Shown: positions 45,648 to 56,827, counted from the first letter of the stretch. The stretch: 64,000 nt of DNA from Lotus japonicus (GCF_012489685.1 NC_080045.1:7837648-7901647), one strand, 5' to 3'. Made by a program: numbers and translations. The notes: a model not told the origin generated them from the letters alone.

Positions 45648-48530
45648 TTAAGGCTTGTCAGAGCGACGCAGAAGTTCTTGAAGGATGTGATTTATGTCCA
45701 TCAGCAGAGTCTCATGAGTATCAAGACGTTGTTCCATGAGATCAAGTCTGGAAGAACTTGGCTGTGTAGAACTAGAAGGAACATTCTGAGCAGATTGATG
45801 AGCTGGAGTGGAATCAGAAGCAGCAGGAGTAAAGACCACTGGTGCAAGAGCTTGGCATCTAAGAGCTTCAGCTTCAGCTTCAAGTATCTCAGCTTCTAAT
45901 CTTGCATGTTCAGCTTGTGCAGCTGCTTGACGTGCAGCTTCCTCTACTTGCTCTTTCTTTCTTCTGGCCTCTTCAACAGCTTCAAGTAGCTTATTTCTTT
46001 GCTGTTGTTCATGCAGAGCCACTCTTCTTGTAAACCGCTGCCTAGCAGCCTCAATCCTCTGATCCCTTTCTGCAGTGAGGTGACTCATCATAACAGGAAC
46101 CTGAGCTACTAACCAAGTACTCAGACGATTCCATTCTTCAGCAACAGAGTCAGCGTTCTCACTCAGGTCAGTGTGACCTTGCACATTGCGTAGCATCAAT
46201 GAAGCTTCATGATTATAGACACTGATGCACTCAGAAAGAGAGGTTGGCCTGAGGAATGTGTAGGGAACAATAGAGAGGTTGGTTTCAGGAGAGGTTGGGT
46301 GGTTACTGTTGTTGGCCTCAGAGGCACCTTGAGGAGAGCCAATATCAAAAGTTTGGACATTTGGTTCAGAGGCTCCAAGGTTTGGTTCAGAGGTTTCAAC
46401 CTGAGGATGTGGTGATCTAACCGAAGAGTGGTTAGACACAGAGTTTTCTGGTTCTGGTTGAGTAGGCTCTTGATGAACTTGGTCAGGTTGGACTTGTTGG
46501 GCTAAAGGGTCTGCTTCATGTAGGGGGTCAGCCTGGATAGGATCATCTGGGTCAACTAGACGTTCTGGTCTAGGTCCAGGGTATCTCCTAGGGCTTGGTA
46601 CTATAAGGTAGTACTCTGGGATGGCAGACACTTTTTCTTTCCTGACTTCCATGAATTTACGATGTGACTCAGAGTTGTTGGAAGGGGAGGAGTCAGCAAC
46701 GTTGGTAGGGAATGATACAGGAGTATAAGCAGTTGAGGAATCTGTATCAGTGGTTCTAACAACAGGACGTTCTGATGCTCTGGGGACAGAGTGATCAGAC
46801 GTTCTGGGTTCATGTTCTGGTTGTTCAAGTTCTGGTTGTTCAGGAATGATGGGTTCAGAGGTTAATGGGTTGTATTGGATGGTAATGGGAGAGGTTGGTT
46901 CATCTGGACGTGGAGTCTGAAGCATATTCCACAGAGGTGCTTCTTGTTGGGAAGGTTGGAAAAAGGAAGACCTTGGGGAATTTGGTGGAGATGTGGTTTG
47001 GGCAGCTGGTTGAGACTCTGGGATAGTAGTGAGTTGGGTGGATGTGCGTTTAAGGAGAGTAGAGATGGGGAGTGCATCAATTGAATTTAAATCATCATCA
47101 GATTCAATGATAGCAGACTTACTTGATGTACGCACGGCAGACCGAGTCACTCTGGCAGAAGTCTCCATTCCGATTACTGCAGCAGCAGGTTCCACACGTG
47201 TAGGCTTCTCCACAATTCTGACTTGTTTCTTCTTCTTCTTGGGAGGAGAAGGACCATCTTCATTATCACCATCATCACCATCATCAGGCTTGATGGTTTC
47301 ATCATGCTTCCTCTTAGGCTTGTCAGCCTTCTTTTTCTTCTTCAGAGGAACATCAGACTTCTCAGAAGATTCCTCCAAGACCATCTTTCTCTGAACTTTC
47401 CTCTTGGGAGGAGAGTCAAACTCTTGAGCTGGTGGCAATCGTCTGAAAAACTCGTCCACATCAATCTCATACCCTTGTTGCTTCAGATCATCAATGTAGC
47501 ACAATATAGCTTCTGGGTTGTCTGCTTGGGTCCACAGAGGGAAATCATTCAGAGGCACCCTTCTTTGTCTTACTTCATCAGAAGTATCTTCATGAGCGGG
47601 GGCTATCTTCTTCTTGACCAATCCCATCTTCTTCAAAGATGTGGCTGTGAAGACATCACTAACAATTGTAGACAGATCCTCTGTGCATCCTGCCTGGATC
47701 AGATCTTCGACGAATTTACTCTCAATGAAGAGATCTGAAAGCAGTCTCTCAAAGGGAATGTACTTGATGGCAGACTTGATGGAGGCAGTGGTTCTGGACT
47801 TCCTGATGCATTCTTTCAGGTAAGAGAACAAGAAGAAGGGAAGGCAGATCTTCTTCTTATCCTGAATGAAGAATAGCATTGCCTTCTGGCAGAAGTTGAT
47901 GTAATCAGGAGAGCTACCCTTTGGCCTCTGATTGATGCAGTGAAGCAGAATCTTGTGCCAGATTCTGAGCTTGGGATGAAGATCCACCACCTTGTAATCG
48001 CTCTTGCCAGGTTTGTAGGTGGTGTAAAGAGCCTTGTTGGTTTCATCCTTGGTTCTGGGTTTCAACTTCGATTCTGTCAGTTGAAATTGATACCCAGTTC
48101 CAGTGTCTGCACCCAGCAGATTCACAATGGACTTCTCAGTGATGATTATCCTCCTTCCAGCAATGTAGGAGACCACTTGTGTATCATCACAGTCCGCGTG
48201 TTTCCAGAATTCCTTGACCAATTTGTCATAAATTGGACCTCTAAGCCTGTAGAAATACTCTTCCCATCCCTGAGCTTGAACTTCAGGACGCAGGTCATAC
48301 CCATTTGCAGCTATATTATCCAGGTCGAATCTCCATTCAACAAGCACTTGGAGTTCTTCCGGAGCATAAACGCAGTGAACGGCACATCCTCGTTTTGCAA
48401 TTGGAATCATCTTCTCTGAAACTTGACCTTGATTGGGATTTTCAGGACCCAATTGACCCGTAGCTTGGCCAACTACCATATGGGGAAATCTAGTTTCACC
48501 TGCAGCTTCGTTTCTGGTTTGTCTCACCAT
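45648..48530 (-). CDS. Envelope-like ORF of the SIRE-like element
   Basis: The frame is open from 48713, but the likely start is the Met at 48530 (MVRQTRNEA), giving 960 residues. The N-terminal 50-260 region (CVYAPEELQVLVEWRFDL, then ANGYDLRPEVQ, then VSYIAGRRIIITEKSIVNLL) matches the plant transposon protein domain found in SIRE-type envelope-like ORFs, from memory. A Lys-rich segment near residues 395-435 (PLKKKKKADK and PPKKKKKQVR) looks like nuclear localisation signals. A Ser/Pro-rich low-complexity middle follows, then an Ala/Glu-rich coiled coil near 845-895. I see no signal peptide or transmembrane helix in the 960-residue form. The only hydrophobic run is in the optional upstream extension (48713-48531). 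It is separated from pol by about 430 bp and has no internal stop. Confidence 0.85.
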   Translation of the reverse strand: MVRQTRNEAAGETRFPHMVVGQATGQLGPENPNQGQVSEKMIPIAKRGCAVHCVYAPEELQVLVEWRFDLDNIAANGYDLRPEVQAQGWEEYFYRLRGPIYDKLVKEFWKHADCDDTQVVSYIAGRRIIITEKSIVNLLGADTGTGYQFQLTESKLKPRTKDETNKALYTTYKPGKSDYKVVDLHPKLRIWHKILLHCINQRPKGSSPDYINFCQKAMLFFIQDKKKICLPFFLFSYLKECIRKSRTTASIKSAIKYIPFERLLSDLFIESKFVEDLIQAGCTEDLSTIVSDVFTATSLKKMGLVKKKIAPAHEDTSDEVRQRRVPLNDFPLWTQADNPEAILCYIDDLKQQGYEIDVDEFFRRLPPAQEFDSPPKRKVQRKMVLEESSEKSDVPLKKKKKADKPKRKHDETIKPDDGDDGDNEDGPSPPKKKKKQVRIVEKPTRVEPAAAVIGMETSARVTRSAVRTSSKSAIIESDDDLNSIDALPISTLLKRTSTQLTTIPESQPAAQTTSPPNSPRSSFFQPSQQEAPLWNMLQTPRPDEPTSPITIQYNPLTSEPIIPEQPELEQPEHEPRTSDHSVPRASERPVVRTTDTDSSTAYTPVSFPTNVADSSPSNNSESHRKFMEVRKEKVSAIPEYYLIVPSPRRYPGPRPERLVDPDDPIQADPLHEADPLAQQVQPDQVHQEPTQPEPENSVSNHSSVRSPHPQVETSEPNLGASEPNVQTFDIGSPQGASEANNSNHPTSPETNLSIVPYTFLRPTSLSECISVYNHEASLMLRNVQGHTDLSENADSVAEEWNRLSTWLVAQVPVMMSHLTAERDQRIEAARQRFTRRVALHEQQQRNKLLEAVEEARRKKEQVEEAARQAAAQAEHARLEAEILEAEAEALRCQALAPVVFTPAASDSTPAHQSAQNVPSSSTQPSSSRLDLMEQRLDTHETLLMDINHILQELLRRSDKP

Positions 48531-48961
48531 CTTGAAGTCGGTTGAGGTTTTGGGTTGAAGGAGAAGGATGAATAGAGAGAGAGAGAGATCGTGGGTAGGA
48601 GGTTTTGAAAAACTGAAGAGAGATAAGGTAAAATCGTAAGTGTAGGGGAACGTGTGTGTATAGTGGGTTTTGACAAATAACCGTTGTTGATTCAAAAAGC
48701 AATTTAAAATCAACGGTTAAAAATTAAAGATAAGATAGTAACAGTAAATACACTTATCACACGCAGGAGAGAAGCACATCCACACTCATTACAACAGACT
48801 GTCAGCACGGGCACAAGGAACTATGTATCATAGACACTGACACACGTTTACTGTCTCAGCTTCAGAGTCAGCACCAATGGGTACATAAACTCTGATAGAG
48901 TACCTTCTGGACTAGACATCTTCTGATGAAGAAGCATCATAGCAGAGGTTCTGATCCATCT

Positions 48962-51900
48962 TCATGCTGGACAAAAGTCCATATTCAGATTTTTCAGAAT
49001 GAAATTAAATCTATCCTCTGCTATAGGCTTTGTAAAGATATCTGCCCATTGATGGTCAGTATCAACAAACTTCAGTAGAAGTATGCCCTTCTGTACATAA
49101 TCTCTAATAAAGTGATACTTTACCTCAATGTGCTTTGCCCTTGAATGTAAGATAGGATTCTTACTCAATGAAATTGCAGCAGTGTTATCACAATAGATTG
49201 GGATATTGCTCTCAAGGATTTGATAATCCTCCAGCTGATGTTTCATCCAGAGCATCTGAGTGCTGCATATTGCTGCTGAGATATATTCTGCCTCTGCAGT
49301 AGATAGTGCAATGGTTGATTGCCTCTTGCTTGCCCATGAGACAAGATTGCTTCCCAGAAATTGACAATTTCCAGAAGTGCTTTTTCTCTCTGTTCTATCT
49401 CCAGCATAATCAGCATCACAATAACCTGAAAGCTTATACTCTGATGTTTTCTTATACATCAAGCCAAGGTTAGTGGTACCTTTCAGATACCTTAGGATCC
49501 TCTTAACAGCAGTTAAGTGGGTTTCCCTTGGATCTGATTGGAAACGAGCACATAAATGAACACTAAACAATATATCTGGCCTAGATGCAGTTAAGTATAG
49601 AAGTGATCCTATCATACCACGATAGAGCTTCTGACAAACTTTACCACTTGCATCTTCTTTTTCCAGAATGCATGTAGGATGCATTGGAGTCTTGGCCACT
49701 GTAGAATCCAGCATATTGAACTTCTTCAGAAGTTCTTTAGTGTACTTGCTCTGATGGATATATGTTCCTTCTGGTGTTTGATCAACTTGTATTCCCAGAA
49801 AGTACTTGAGTTCTCCCATCATACTCATCTCGAATTCAGCCTGCATCATCTCAGAAAATTCTTTGCACAGAGATTGATTAGCAGAACCAAATATGATATC
49901 ATCAACATAAATTTGCACAATTAAGATATCATCTTTGTAAGTTTTGCAAAATAGAGTTGTATCTACTTTACCCCTTACAAACTTATTCTCCAGAAGGAAT
50001 GAGCTGAGTCTCTCATACCATGCTCTGGGAGCTTGCTTCAGACCATAGAGTGATTTCTTCAACTTGAACACATAGTCTGGATTCTTCTCATCCTCAAAAC
50101 CTGGGGTTGATGAACGTAGACTTCCTCTGATATGTATCCATTTAGGAAGGCACTCTTAACATCCATCTGATGTAGAATTATGTTGTGATTCACTGAGAAA
50201 GAGATCAACAGTCTGATTGCTTCTAGTCTTGCTACTGGAGCAAATGTTTCTGTGTAGTCTATTCCTTCCTGCTGGCTGTAGCCTTGAGCAACTAGCCTTG
50301 CCTTGTTTCTGACTACATCTCCTTTCTCATTCAACTTGTTTCTGAACACCCATTTTGTTCCAATTACATGGACACTTTGAGGCTTCTTCACTAGGCTCCA
50401 AACATCATTCTTGGAAAATCGATTCAATTCTTCTTCCATGGCCAGAATTCAGTCCTTGTCCTGAAGATCTTCATCAATTGACTTGGGTTCAATTAAGGAC
50501 ACCAATCCTTTCAGACTAAGCAGGGTCTCTTCAGAGGGTCTGAAAGCTGATCTGGTTCTGACTGGTTCATCTTTGTTGCCCAGAATCAATTCCTTAGGAT
50601 GAGCTGCAGTGATTCTGCTCTTCTTCAGAGTTTGTGAATCAGAGGGACCAGCTTCTTCTGGTTCATCTTCCTCTGGATCAGCTTCCTCTGGAGCTTTGCC
50701 TTTGTCAGAAACACTTATACTTAAATCTGCAAATTTCTCAACTAGCTTTGACTGGTCAGAGTCAAGCTTATCGTCAAATCTAACATGAATAGATTCTTCA
50801 ATTGTTTTAGCATCAGTATTATAGAATCTAAAACCTTTAGATCTCTTAGAGTAACCAAGTAATAGACATTTAGAAGACTTAGCATCAAATTTATGCAATT
50901 TATCCTTAGTATTAAGAACATAACAAACACAACCAAAAGGATGAAAGTAAGAAATGTTGGGTTTTATGTTCTTTCACAATTCATAGGGAGTCTTATTCAG
51001 AATTGGTCTCACAGAGATTCTGTTCTGAATGTAACACGCTGTGTTTACTGCCTCTGCCCAAAAGTGCTTAGCCATGGCAGTTTCTTGGAGCATGGTTCTA
51101 GCCATCTCCTGAAGAGTTCTATTCTTCCTCTCAACAACACCATTTTGTTGAGGAGTTATGGGACAAGAGAAATCATGTGCAATTCCATAGGAATCAAACA
51201 GACTCTCAAACTTGTCATTCTCAAACTCTCCACCATGGTCACTTCTGACACGCACAATCCTACAAGTCTTCTCATTTTGCACTTGGGCTATGAAGGTAGA
51301 GAACACAGCATGAGACTCATCCTTGCGGGTTAGAAACTTTACCCATGTCCAGCGGCTATAGTTGTCAACAATGACCATCCCATATCTCTTGCCACCTATA
51401 GACTCAGTTTTCACTGGTCCAAATAGGTCGATCGATATGCAGAAGTTCCAACGGCCTTGAGGTTGAGACAACATTCTTTGCCTTGAAAGGGACTTTTGTG
51501 AATTTACCTTTCTGACATGCTTCACAAAGAGCGTCTAAAGCGAACTTCAGAGTGGGTAAGCCTCTGACAAGGTTTAGCTTGCTCAGTTGAGAAATCTTTC
51601 TCATACTGGCATGCCCTAACCGTCTATGCCATACCCATTGCTCTTCATTAACAGACAGAAGGCACTTCACATTCTGAGCCTCCAACTCAGATAATCTGAT
51701 CTTATAAATGTTGTTCTTCCTCTTGCTGTTAAATAGAACAAAGCCATCGATCTGACTTACAGCCCGGCAGGACTTTTGATTAAAGATAACATCATAACCC
51801 TTGTCAGCTAATTGACTTATAGACAATAAGTTATGAGTTAAGCCGTCTACCAATAAAACATTGTCAATGCATGGACTACTATCTACATAAATAGTACCAG

Positions 51901-52859
51901 TACCAACAATTTTACCCTTTTTGTTGCCACCAAAGCCAACTTCGCCTCCAGGCTTAAGTTTTAGCTCTTGGAACATACGCCTTTCTCCCGTCATGTGACG
52001 CGAGCATCCACTGTCCAGATACCATGATTGGTGTTTCAGTGGAACTATCAAGGATATCTGCAACATAGATAATCTTATCCTTAGGTACCCATTTTCTGGG
52101 TCCTCTCTTGTTAGTTACCCCAGAGGTTCTGATCACCTTGGGTTTCTCAACATGATAATGTAAAGGAATTTTTGCATGAGATTTAGACATGGAGAAAGAT
52201 CCCTTTTTAAGAGGGGGTTTGGCAGCTTCAGCAGGTAAAGGATCAGGTAAAATGGTACCAGAGGGAACAAAGCATTCATACAAAGATTTAGCTTTAGACA
52301 TAGAAGGCTCATTTCTAATTGGTTTAGAATAGCCAATGCCATGCATTCCATTTCTACTTACGCCATAGATCATTGAAGCCATTAAGCTTCTATCTACGCT
52401 TTTAGCCAGGAATATTTGAAAAGATTTTTCATACTTAGATTCATGCTTACTATCAGAGGCATCGCAGGCAATAACTTCTTCTAACTTAGCAATTTGATTC
52501 TTAAGCACAGAGTTAGAATTCACTAATGCATGGTTATCATTTTTCAAATCATAAATGATTTTCTCATGTTCAGAAGGAGTCTTAGAAACAGCAGATAAGT
52601 TCTTTTTCAGCTTCTTATGCTTAGACAATAAAGAGTTATACTTATCCATGATATCAGACAAAGCATGTTTCAGTTCAGAGGTTGAGAAAGAAGCGAATAC
52701 CTCATTTTCATCGTCTGAGTTAGGCTCTCCTTCTGATTCTGAGTCAGAGTCAACAACATTCTTTGACTCTGCTCCTTTGTCTTTGACAATGGCCATGAGT
52801 CCTTGAACTTCACCATCAGAGTCAACATCCTCTGACTCTGATTCATCAAAAGTCACCAT
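48962..52859 (-). pseudogene. SIRE-like pol, broken
   Basis: In order along the minus strand: protease (WYLDSGCSRHM, near 52005), integrase zinc region (HRRLGHASM, near 51630), integrase core (IDLFGPVKTE to PQQNGVVERKNRT, 51450-51110), reverse transcriptase ([14 protein letters not shown] block near 50280, IYVDDIIFGS near 49905) and RNase H (CDADYAGD near 49415, YCDNTAAISLS near 49165). It carries frameshifts near 52030, 51430 (beside the first catalytic Asp of integrase) and 50095, and in-frame stops at 50974-50976 and 50449-50451, both at positions expected to be Trp. The RT and RNase H part is open for 369 codons. No active polyprotein could be made. Confidence 0.93.
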
Positions 52860-52865
52860 CAGACT

Positions 52866-53861
52866 TTACTTGGTCTTGAAGTGCTTCTTTGGCCTCTTGT
52901 CCTTCTTCAATTTTGGACAATCACTTTTGTAGTGCCCTGATTCTTTGCACTCAAAGCATGTGACTTCCTTAATTGAGGACTTCTTCTGACTTGAGGATTT
53001 AGACTTTCCTTTGGTCTTTCCAGAGCCTTTGTACTTGCTCTGCCTGTGCTTCCAGATACGGTTGAGTCTTTTAGAGATCAGAGTCAGCTCATCTTCATCA
53101 GAATCTTCTGATGCTTCTTCAGATTCTTCTGCTTCAGCTTGAAGAGCTTTTGACTTCTCTGCTTTAGCCTTCTCAGATTTGGATTTTAAGGCTATTGACT
53201 TCTTCCTCAGATCTTGCATCTCTGAGCGCTTCAGCTCATGGCACTTCAGTATGCTGATGAGTTCTTCTAAACTCATACGCTCAACATCTCTCGTAAGCTC
53301 TATTGAAGTCACCAAGGGCATCCAGCTTTCAGGAAGACTTCTGATGACCCTTATGACATGATCTTTTGTTGTGTAGCTCTTGTTGAGAGGTCGTATTCCA
53401 GCTACAAGCAACTGAAATCTGGAAAACATTTCTTCAATGGACTCGTTTGGCTCCATGATGAAGGATTCATACTTTTGGATCAAAGACAATGTCTTTGATT
53501 CTTTGACTTTCTTGTTTCCTTCATGAGACATCTTCAGGGATTCAAAGATGTCTTTTGCATACTCACGATCTGTAATCTTCTGGTACTCTTCATAAGAAAT
53601 AGCACTTAGAAGAATTGCTCTAGCTTTGTGATGTTGTGAGTAAAGCTTCTTTTGATCTGCAGTCATCTCTAACCTTGGGATCTTCTTGCCTTCTTCATCA
53701 GTTGGACGCTCATAGCCATCCACAATAATATCCCAGAGATCTGCATCAAAACCAAGAAAGAAACTTTCAAGCCTATCTTTCCAATATTCGAACCTTTGAC
53801 CGTCGAACATGGGAGGCTTTGCATTGTAACCATCTTTTTGAGTTTCACTCGTGGTAGCCAT
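52866..53861 (-). CDS. SIRE-like gag
   Basis: 331 codons from MATTSETQKDG. The gag core lies at residues 17-230 (FDGQRFEYWKDRLESFF, then SRFQLLVAGIRPL, then VIRSLPESW). An acidic linker follows, then a basic region and the zinc knuckle CFECKESGHYKSDC near residue 305. The stop at 52866-52868 lies in the same frame as the following pol sequence, so gag and pol are split by a single codon. That may be a mutation or, less likely, a readthrough stop. The start codon is about 70 bp after the primer site. Confidence 0.9.
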   Translation of the reverse strand: MATTSETQKDGYNAKPPMFDGQRFEYWKDRLESFFLGFDADLWDIIVDGYERPTDEEGKKIPRLEMTADQKKLYSQHHKARAILLSAISYEEYQKITDREYAKDIFESLKMSHEGNKKVKESKTLSLIQKYESFIMEPNESIEEMFSRFQLLVAGIRPLNKSYTTKDHVIRVIRSLPESWMPLVTSIELTRDVERMSLEELISILKCHELKRSEMQDLRKKSIALKSKSEKAKAEKSKALQAEAEESEEASEDSDEDELTLISKRLNRIWKHRQSKYKGSGKTKGKSKSSSQKKSSIKEVTCFECKESGHYKSDCPKLKKDKRPKKHFKTK

Positions 53862-53918
53862 TGCTTTTCACACCGGCCCGGATCACTGAACACTGTTAGG
53901 TGTGGTAATCAGAACTTG

Positions 53919-53932
53919 AGCTCTGATACCAA
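53919..53932 (-). other. SIRE-like primer-binding site
   Basis: On the minus strand, tggtatcagagctc begins next to the 5' LTR and is complementary to the initiator methionine tRNA 3' end. Confidence 0.9.
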
Positions 53933-53933
53933 T

Positions 53934-55138
53934 TGAAGGTATGAAAAACGGTAGAAGGGGGGGTTTGAATAACGTTTTCAAGATAAAACTTCCACCTTAA
54001 AGATTTTACCAAATCTTTCGAGAACTAAGTGCTTAAGATAAGAGATAGAAAAGCACACAAGGATTTTTATCCTGGTTCACTTGATAAATCCCTCAAGCTA
54101 ATCCAGTCCACCCGTTAAGGTGATTTCTTTCTTCTTAGAATGAAGGCAATCCACTAATCAGGTAAAGGTTACAACTGCACTTGAAACCTACAAGTGACTA
54201 ACAATTACACTGACTTAGCTCTCACTAAGATTCACTCTCTTAGTCTTCTCTAGGATCCGATCAACCTTGATCTCCTAAAGGTAACTAAACAAACTGTTTA
54301 AGAAAGGAAGTTTACAAAGGAATTGCTTCTGAAAAGCTAATAGTAAACACAATGAATTCAGATGAAAGAATGCTTAGAAGGTTTTGAATATAGCTTGCGC
54401 GTGTGTGATTCTTCCAACCGCATCTTTCAATCTTCAGCCTCTATTTATACTCCAAGGATTAGGGTTTGAACGCTGCATGGAAATGCTACCGTTGGAGGGC
54501 CGTTCTGGAAATTCCAGCTTCTGCTGTGGCTGAGAATGTTAGGTAGGTCGTCAGGATAGTACATTTGCTTTTGTACTTGGATAGTGACTTGACCTTTAAA
54601 CCTAGTAGACTTCTGATCAGGGGAATGCTTCATGTTGGAACTTGTGAAGCCAGTTGATCAGAGTCAGAGGGAAGCACAGATCCTCTGACCGTTGTATCTT
54701 CTGATTCTGAACTCAGAGGGAAGTACATGGTCTTCAGAGTCATCTTGCTTCTGGACATCAGAGTTTCCACTTTTCAGCTTCTGGATCTTCAGAGTCTTCT
54801 ACACCATCAGAACATCTGAACCTTCAGAGTTTCTTGGTTGTCAGAACGTCTGGATCTTCAGAACTTCAAGTGACTGAGTCCATATCAGAGCTTGTATGAC
54901 TTCAGATCTTCTGAAGCATTTCTAATGTTCAGAGTGAACATAGATGTTGCGAAAGCGTTGCTTAGGTCACTCTTTATGCACAGTGCTTCTGATTTGTGTG
55001 AGATTGAATTGAGGTCAGAGCCTGTAAATAGCACACTCAGAAAAACACGTTAGATTACCATAATTGTTCATACTAAAATGTTAACTTGTAATCATCAAAA
55101 CATAGAGTTGTACTACTCGATCAAAACTTGATCTTACA
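53934..55138 (-). repeat. SIRE-like 5' LTR, 1205 bp
   Basis: The partner of 43066-44278. The near-identity of the two marks a recent insertion. Confidence 0.95.
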
Positions 55139-55277
55139 CAATGTGATCTGCACTGAGATAATTCTGCTGTCTTCATCTAGTAATGATTGTATATGTTGTC
55201 AATTCAGGAAGTTCCTCCTGTAATTCATCGAGATATCAAATCTTCCAATATTCTTTTGGATTAGTCCATGCGAGCTG

Positions 55278-56234
55278 GTAAGCTCTCTCCCTCTACTAGC
55301 CTTACTAAAGAATTGGATTTGATAATATTTTATTTGGGTGATATTTCATATGGAGTGGTATCTCATTAATTACAAGGGACAAGCAAGATCTATTGGAAAG
55401 GAAGATATCAGAGCAATTACAAGGGACGCTCTTCGGTAATTGATTGCAACTTCAATGATTAGTTTCAGCGTGCTCATACTTGAAATTATACTGGAAATAA
55501 CTTTTTTTAGCAGTATATAAAATTTGTTCTTCTGCCATGTATCAGTCGCTGAAGCTTCTATTAGATTTGTTGTTTCAGTATCTTCACAATATACCAGTAG
55601 AGAAACTTCTGTCATTTCTGTAGTAGTGTTTCTAATTTCTAGTTTCTAGTAAACTTAAGGTGAACCTGCCCTGCCACCCACTAATTTTGGACTTAAACTA
55701 CTTATCTGTGCTCATAGTGGTACATATTAACAGAAGAACTATCCTATGTAGATAGCATAACTAATAAGTTTCTCGTTCAACACATAAAGTAATTATTTTT
55801 ATAACCACTAACTTAGTGAGTTTGGTTAAAAGGAAAAATAGGGGACCATGCATATAGTCTTCAATGTTGAGATAAGTTCTTTTTTCCTCTAAACTATGCC
55901 TCTTTTTTGATATAATACTGCTTGTGTTTACAGGTTTTGGGAGGATGAGAGTATGAATGCAACAACCACCAATGCCAACCACAAATCAAGAGGAGTCTGA
56001 GACTTGGGAGAATCTTGAAGAATTATTAAAACTTTGCCACACTTTGTTTCTATGTTTAATGTAATAGATTATTTTGCAACTACTAGACTAGTTTAAGTAG
56101 TGCATGGTATATTTTTTGTGATGATTCGGTGATAAAGGTGGATATATTAAAATTGAGTGTTTTATTGTTTCCAAACATTTTGATGATTATGGTTATTAGT
56201 TATTACGGGTTTGATGTGAAATTCATATTTCTGT
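55278..56234. other. CACTA interior right of the kinase exon
   Basis: Probably intron and downstream sequence of the captured gene, joined to element-specific DNA. No further kinase exon is recognisable. Confidence 0.5.
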
Positions 56235-56528
56235 AAAAAAAATCCGTCGCAAAACTAATCAATTGTTATTGTTAATTTTATATCTATTTCCGTCATTGAA
56301 CTCGTCACTAACTTCCTGAATTCGTCGCTAAATCCGTTGCTATATTATGGCTGAAATCGTCGCTAATTGTCGTCGCTAAATCGGTTGCTATTTTCCGTTG
56401 CTAAATCGGCTGCTAATTTTCGTCGCTAAATCGGTCGCTACAAATCAGTCGCTAATTCGGTCGCTAACAGGTTTGGCGACCGATTTAGCCCATTTAGAGA
56501 CCGATTTGGTCGGTCGCTACAAGACTGT
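56235..56528. repeat. CACTA right subterminal repeats
   Basis: About a dozen copies of gtcgctaa and variants, mostly inverted relative to the left-end array. Confidence 0.88.
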
Positions 56529-56827
56529 TTTCTGGTAGTGTAATAACTTATAATTAACGTAATCTATGCAAACTGATAATTAAAATAAATTTACACAAAA
56601 ATGACCTATTGGGAGACAGGAAAGGCACTTTGGTGTTGGCTTTCTAGAGTACAATATAATTGTTACATTCTGTGTTTTAGTTAATTAAGCTTATTGGGTT
56701 AGCTTCTATTGCTTCCATTAGCTATGTTAATTAGGAGTTAGTGAAGATGAGTGTGGATCCTCAAATCTTTTTTGAAAGGCCAACAAATTTCGTTAATATT
56801 ATATATATAGACGTAATTTTATATTTA

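Larger units (their letters stand above)
43066..55138 (-). mobile_element. Ty1/copia SIRE/Maximus-like retrotransposon
   Basis: A complete 12,073-bp element in minus orientation. LTRs are at 53934-55138 (5') and 43066-44278 (3'). The primer site is next to the 5' LTR and a polypurine tract is next to the 3' LTR. The order in the element is gag, protease, integrase, reverse transcriptase, RNase H, an envelope-like ORF, then an antisense ORF. The perfect TSD caatg flanks it (43061-43065 and 55139-55143). A large Ty1/copia element with a post-pol envelope-like ORF is characteristic of the SIRE (Maximus) lineage. It sits in an intron of the kinase fragment inside the CACTA element, so it is the youngest layer there. 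Confidence 0.95.
42985..55277 (+). pseudogene. Receptor-like kinase gene fragment captured by the CACTA element
   Basis: The first exon piece ends at 43052 and reads LGVARDIEYLHDG in its last residues. A gtaaag donor follows. The next exon (55208-55277) follows ttcag and reads EVPPVIHRDIKSSNILLD, a stop, then SMRA, ending at a gtaagc donor. Together they match the catalytic-loop region (HRD motif, Lys-Ser-Ser-Asn) of CRLK-type calcium/calmodulin-regulated receptor-like kinases from memory. The stop falls where the family has Gln (CAG to TAG). The intron between them received the SIRE-like element 13 bp after the donor. The glycine loop, activation loop and C-lobe are absent. It is not functional as a kinase. 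Confidence 0.8.
41271..56540. mobile_element. CACTA transposon carrying captured kinase exons
   Basis: The left end is cactactagaaa (41271-41282) and the right end, inverted, is cactaccagaaa (56529-56540). The 3-bp TSD taa lies on both sides (41268-41270 and 56541-56543). Many copies of tagcgaccga or its complement lie within 500 bp of each end, the subterminal repeats typical of CACTA elements. Without the later SIRE-like insertion it is about 3.2 kb. No TnpD/TNP2-type transposase is visible, so it is non-autonomous. The interior has a leader-like segment (41800-42220) and two exons of a receptor-like kinase. Confidence 0.92.

Noticed and set aside
47029..48419. Open frames of 121, 171 and 159 codons on the plus strand
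   Set aside because: They are shadows of the 3-kb envelope-like frame on the minus strand, whose codon composition and motifs are coherent.
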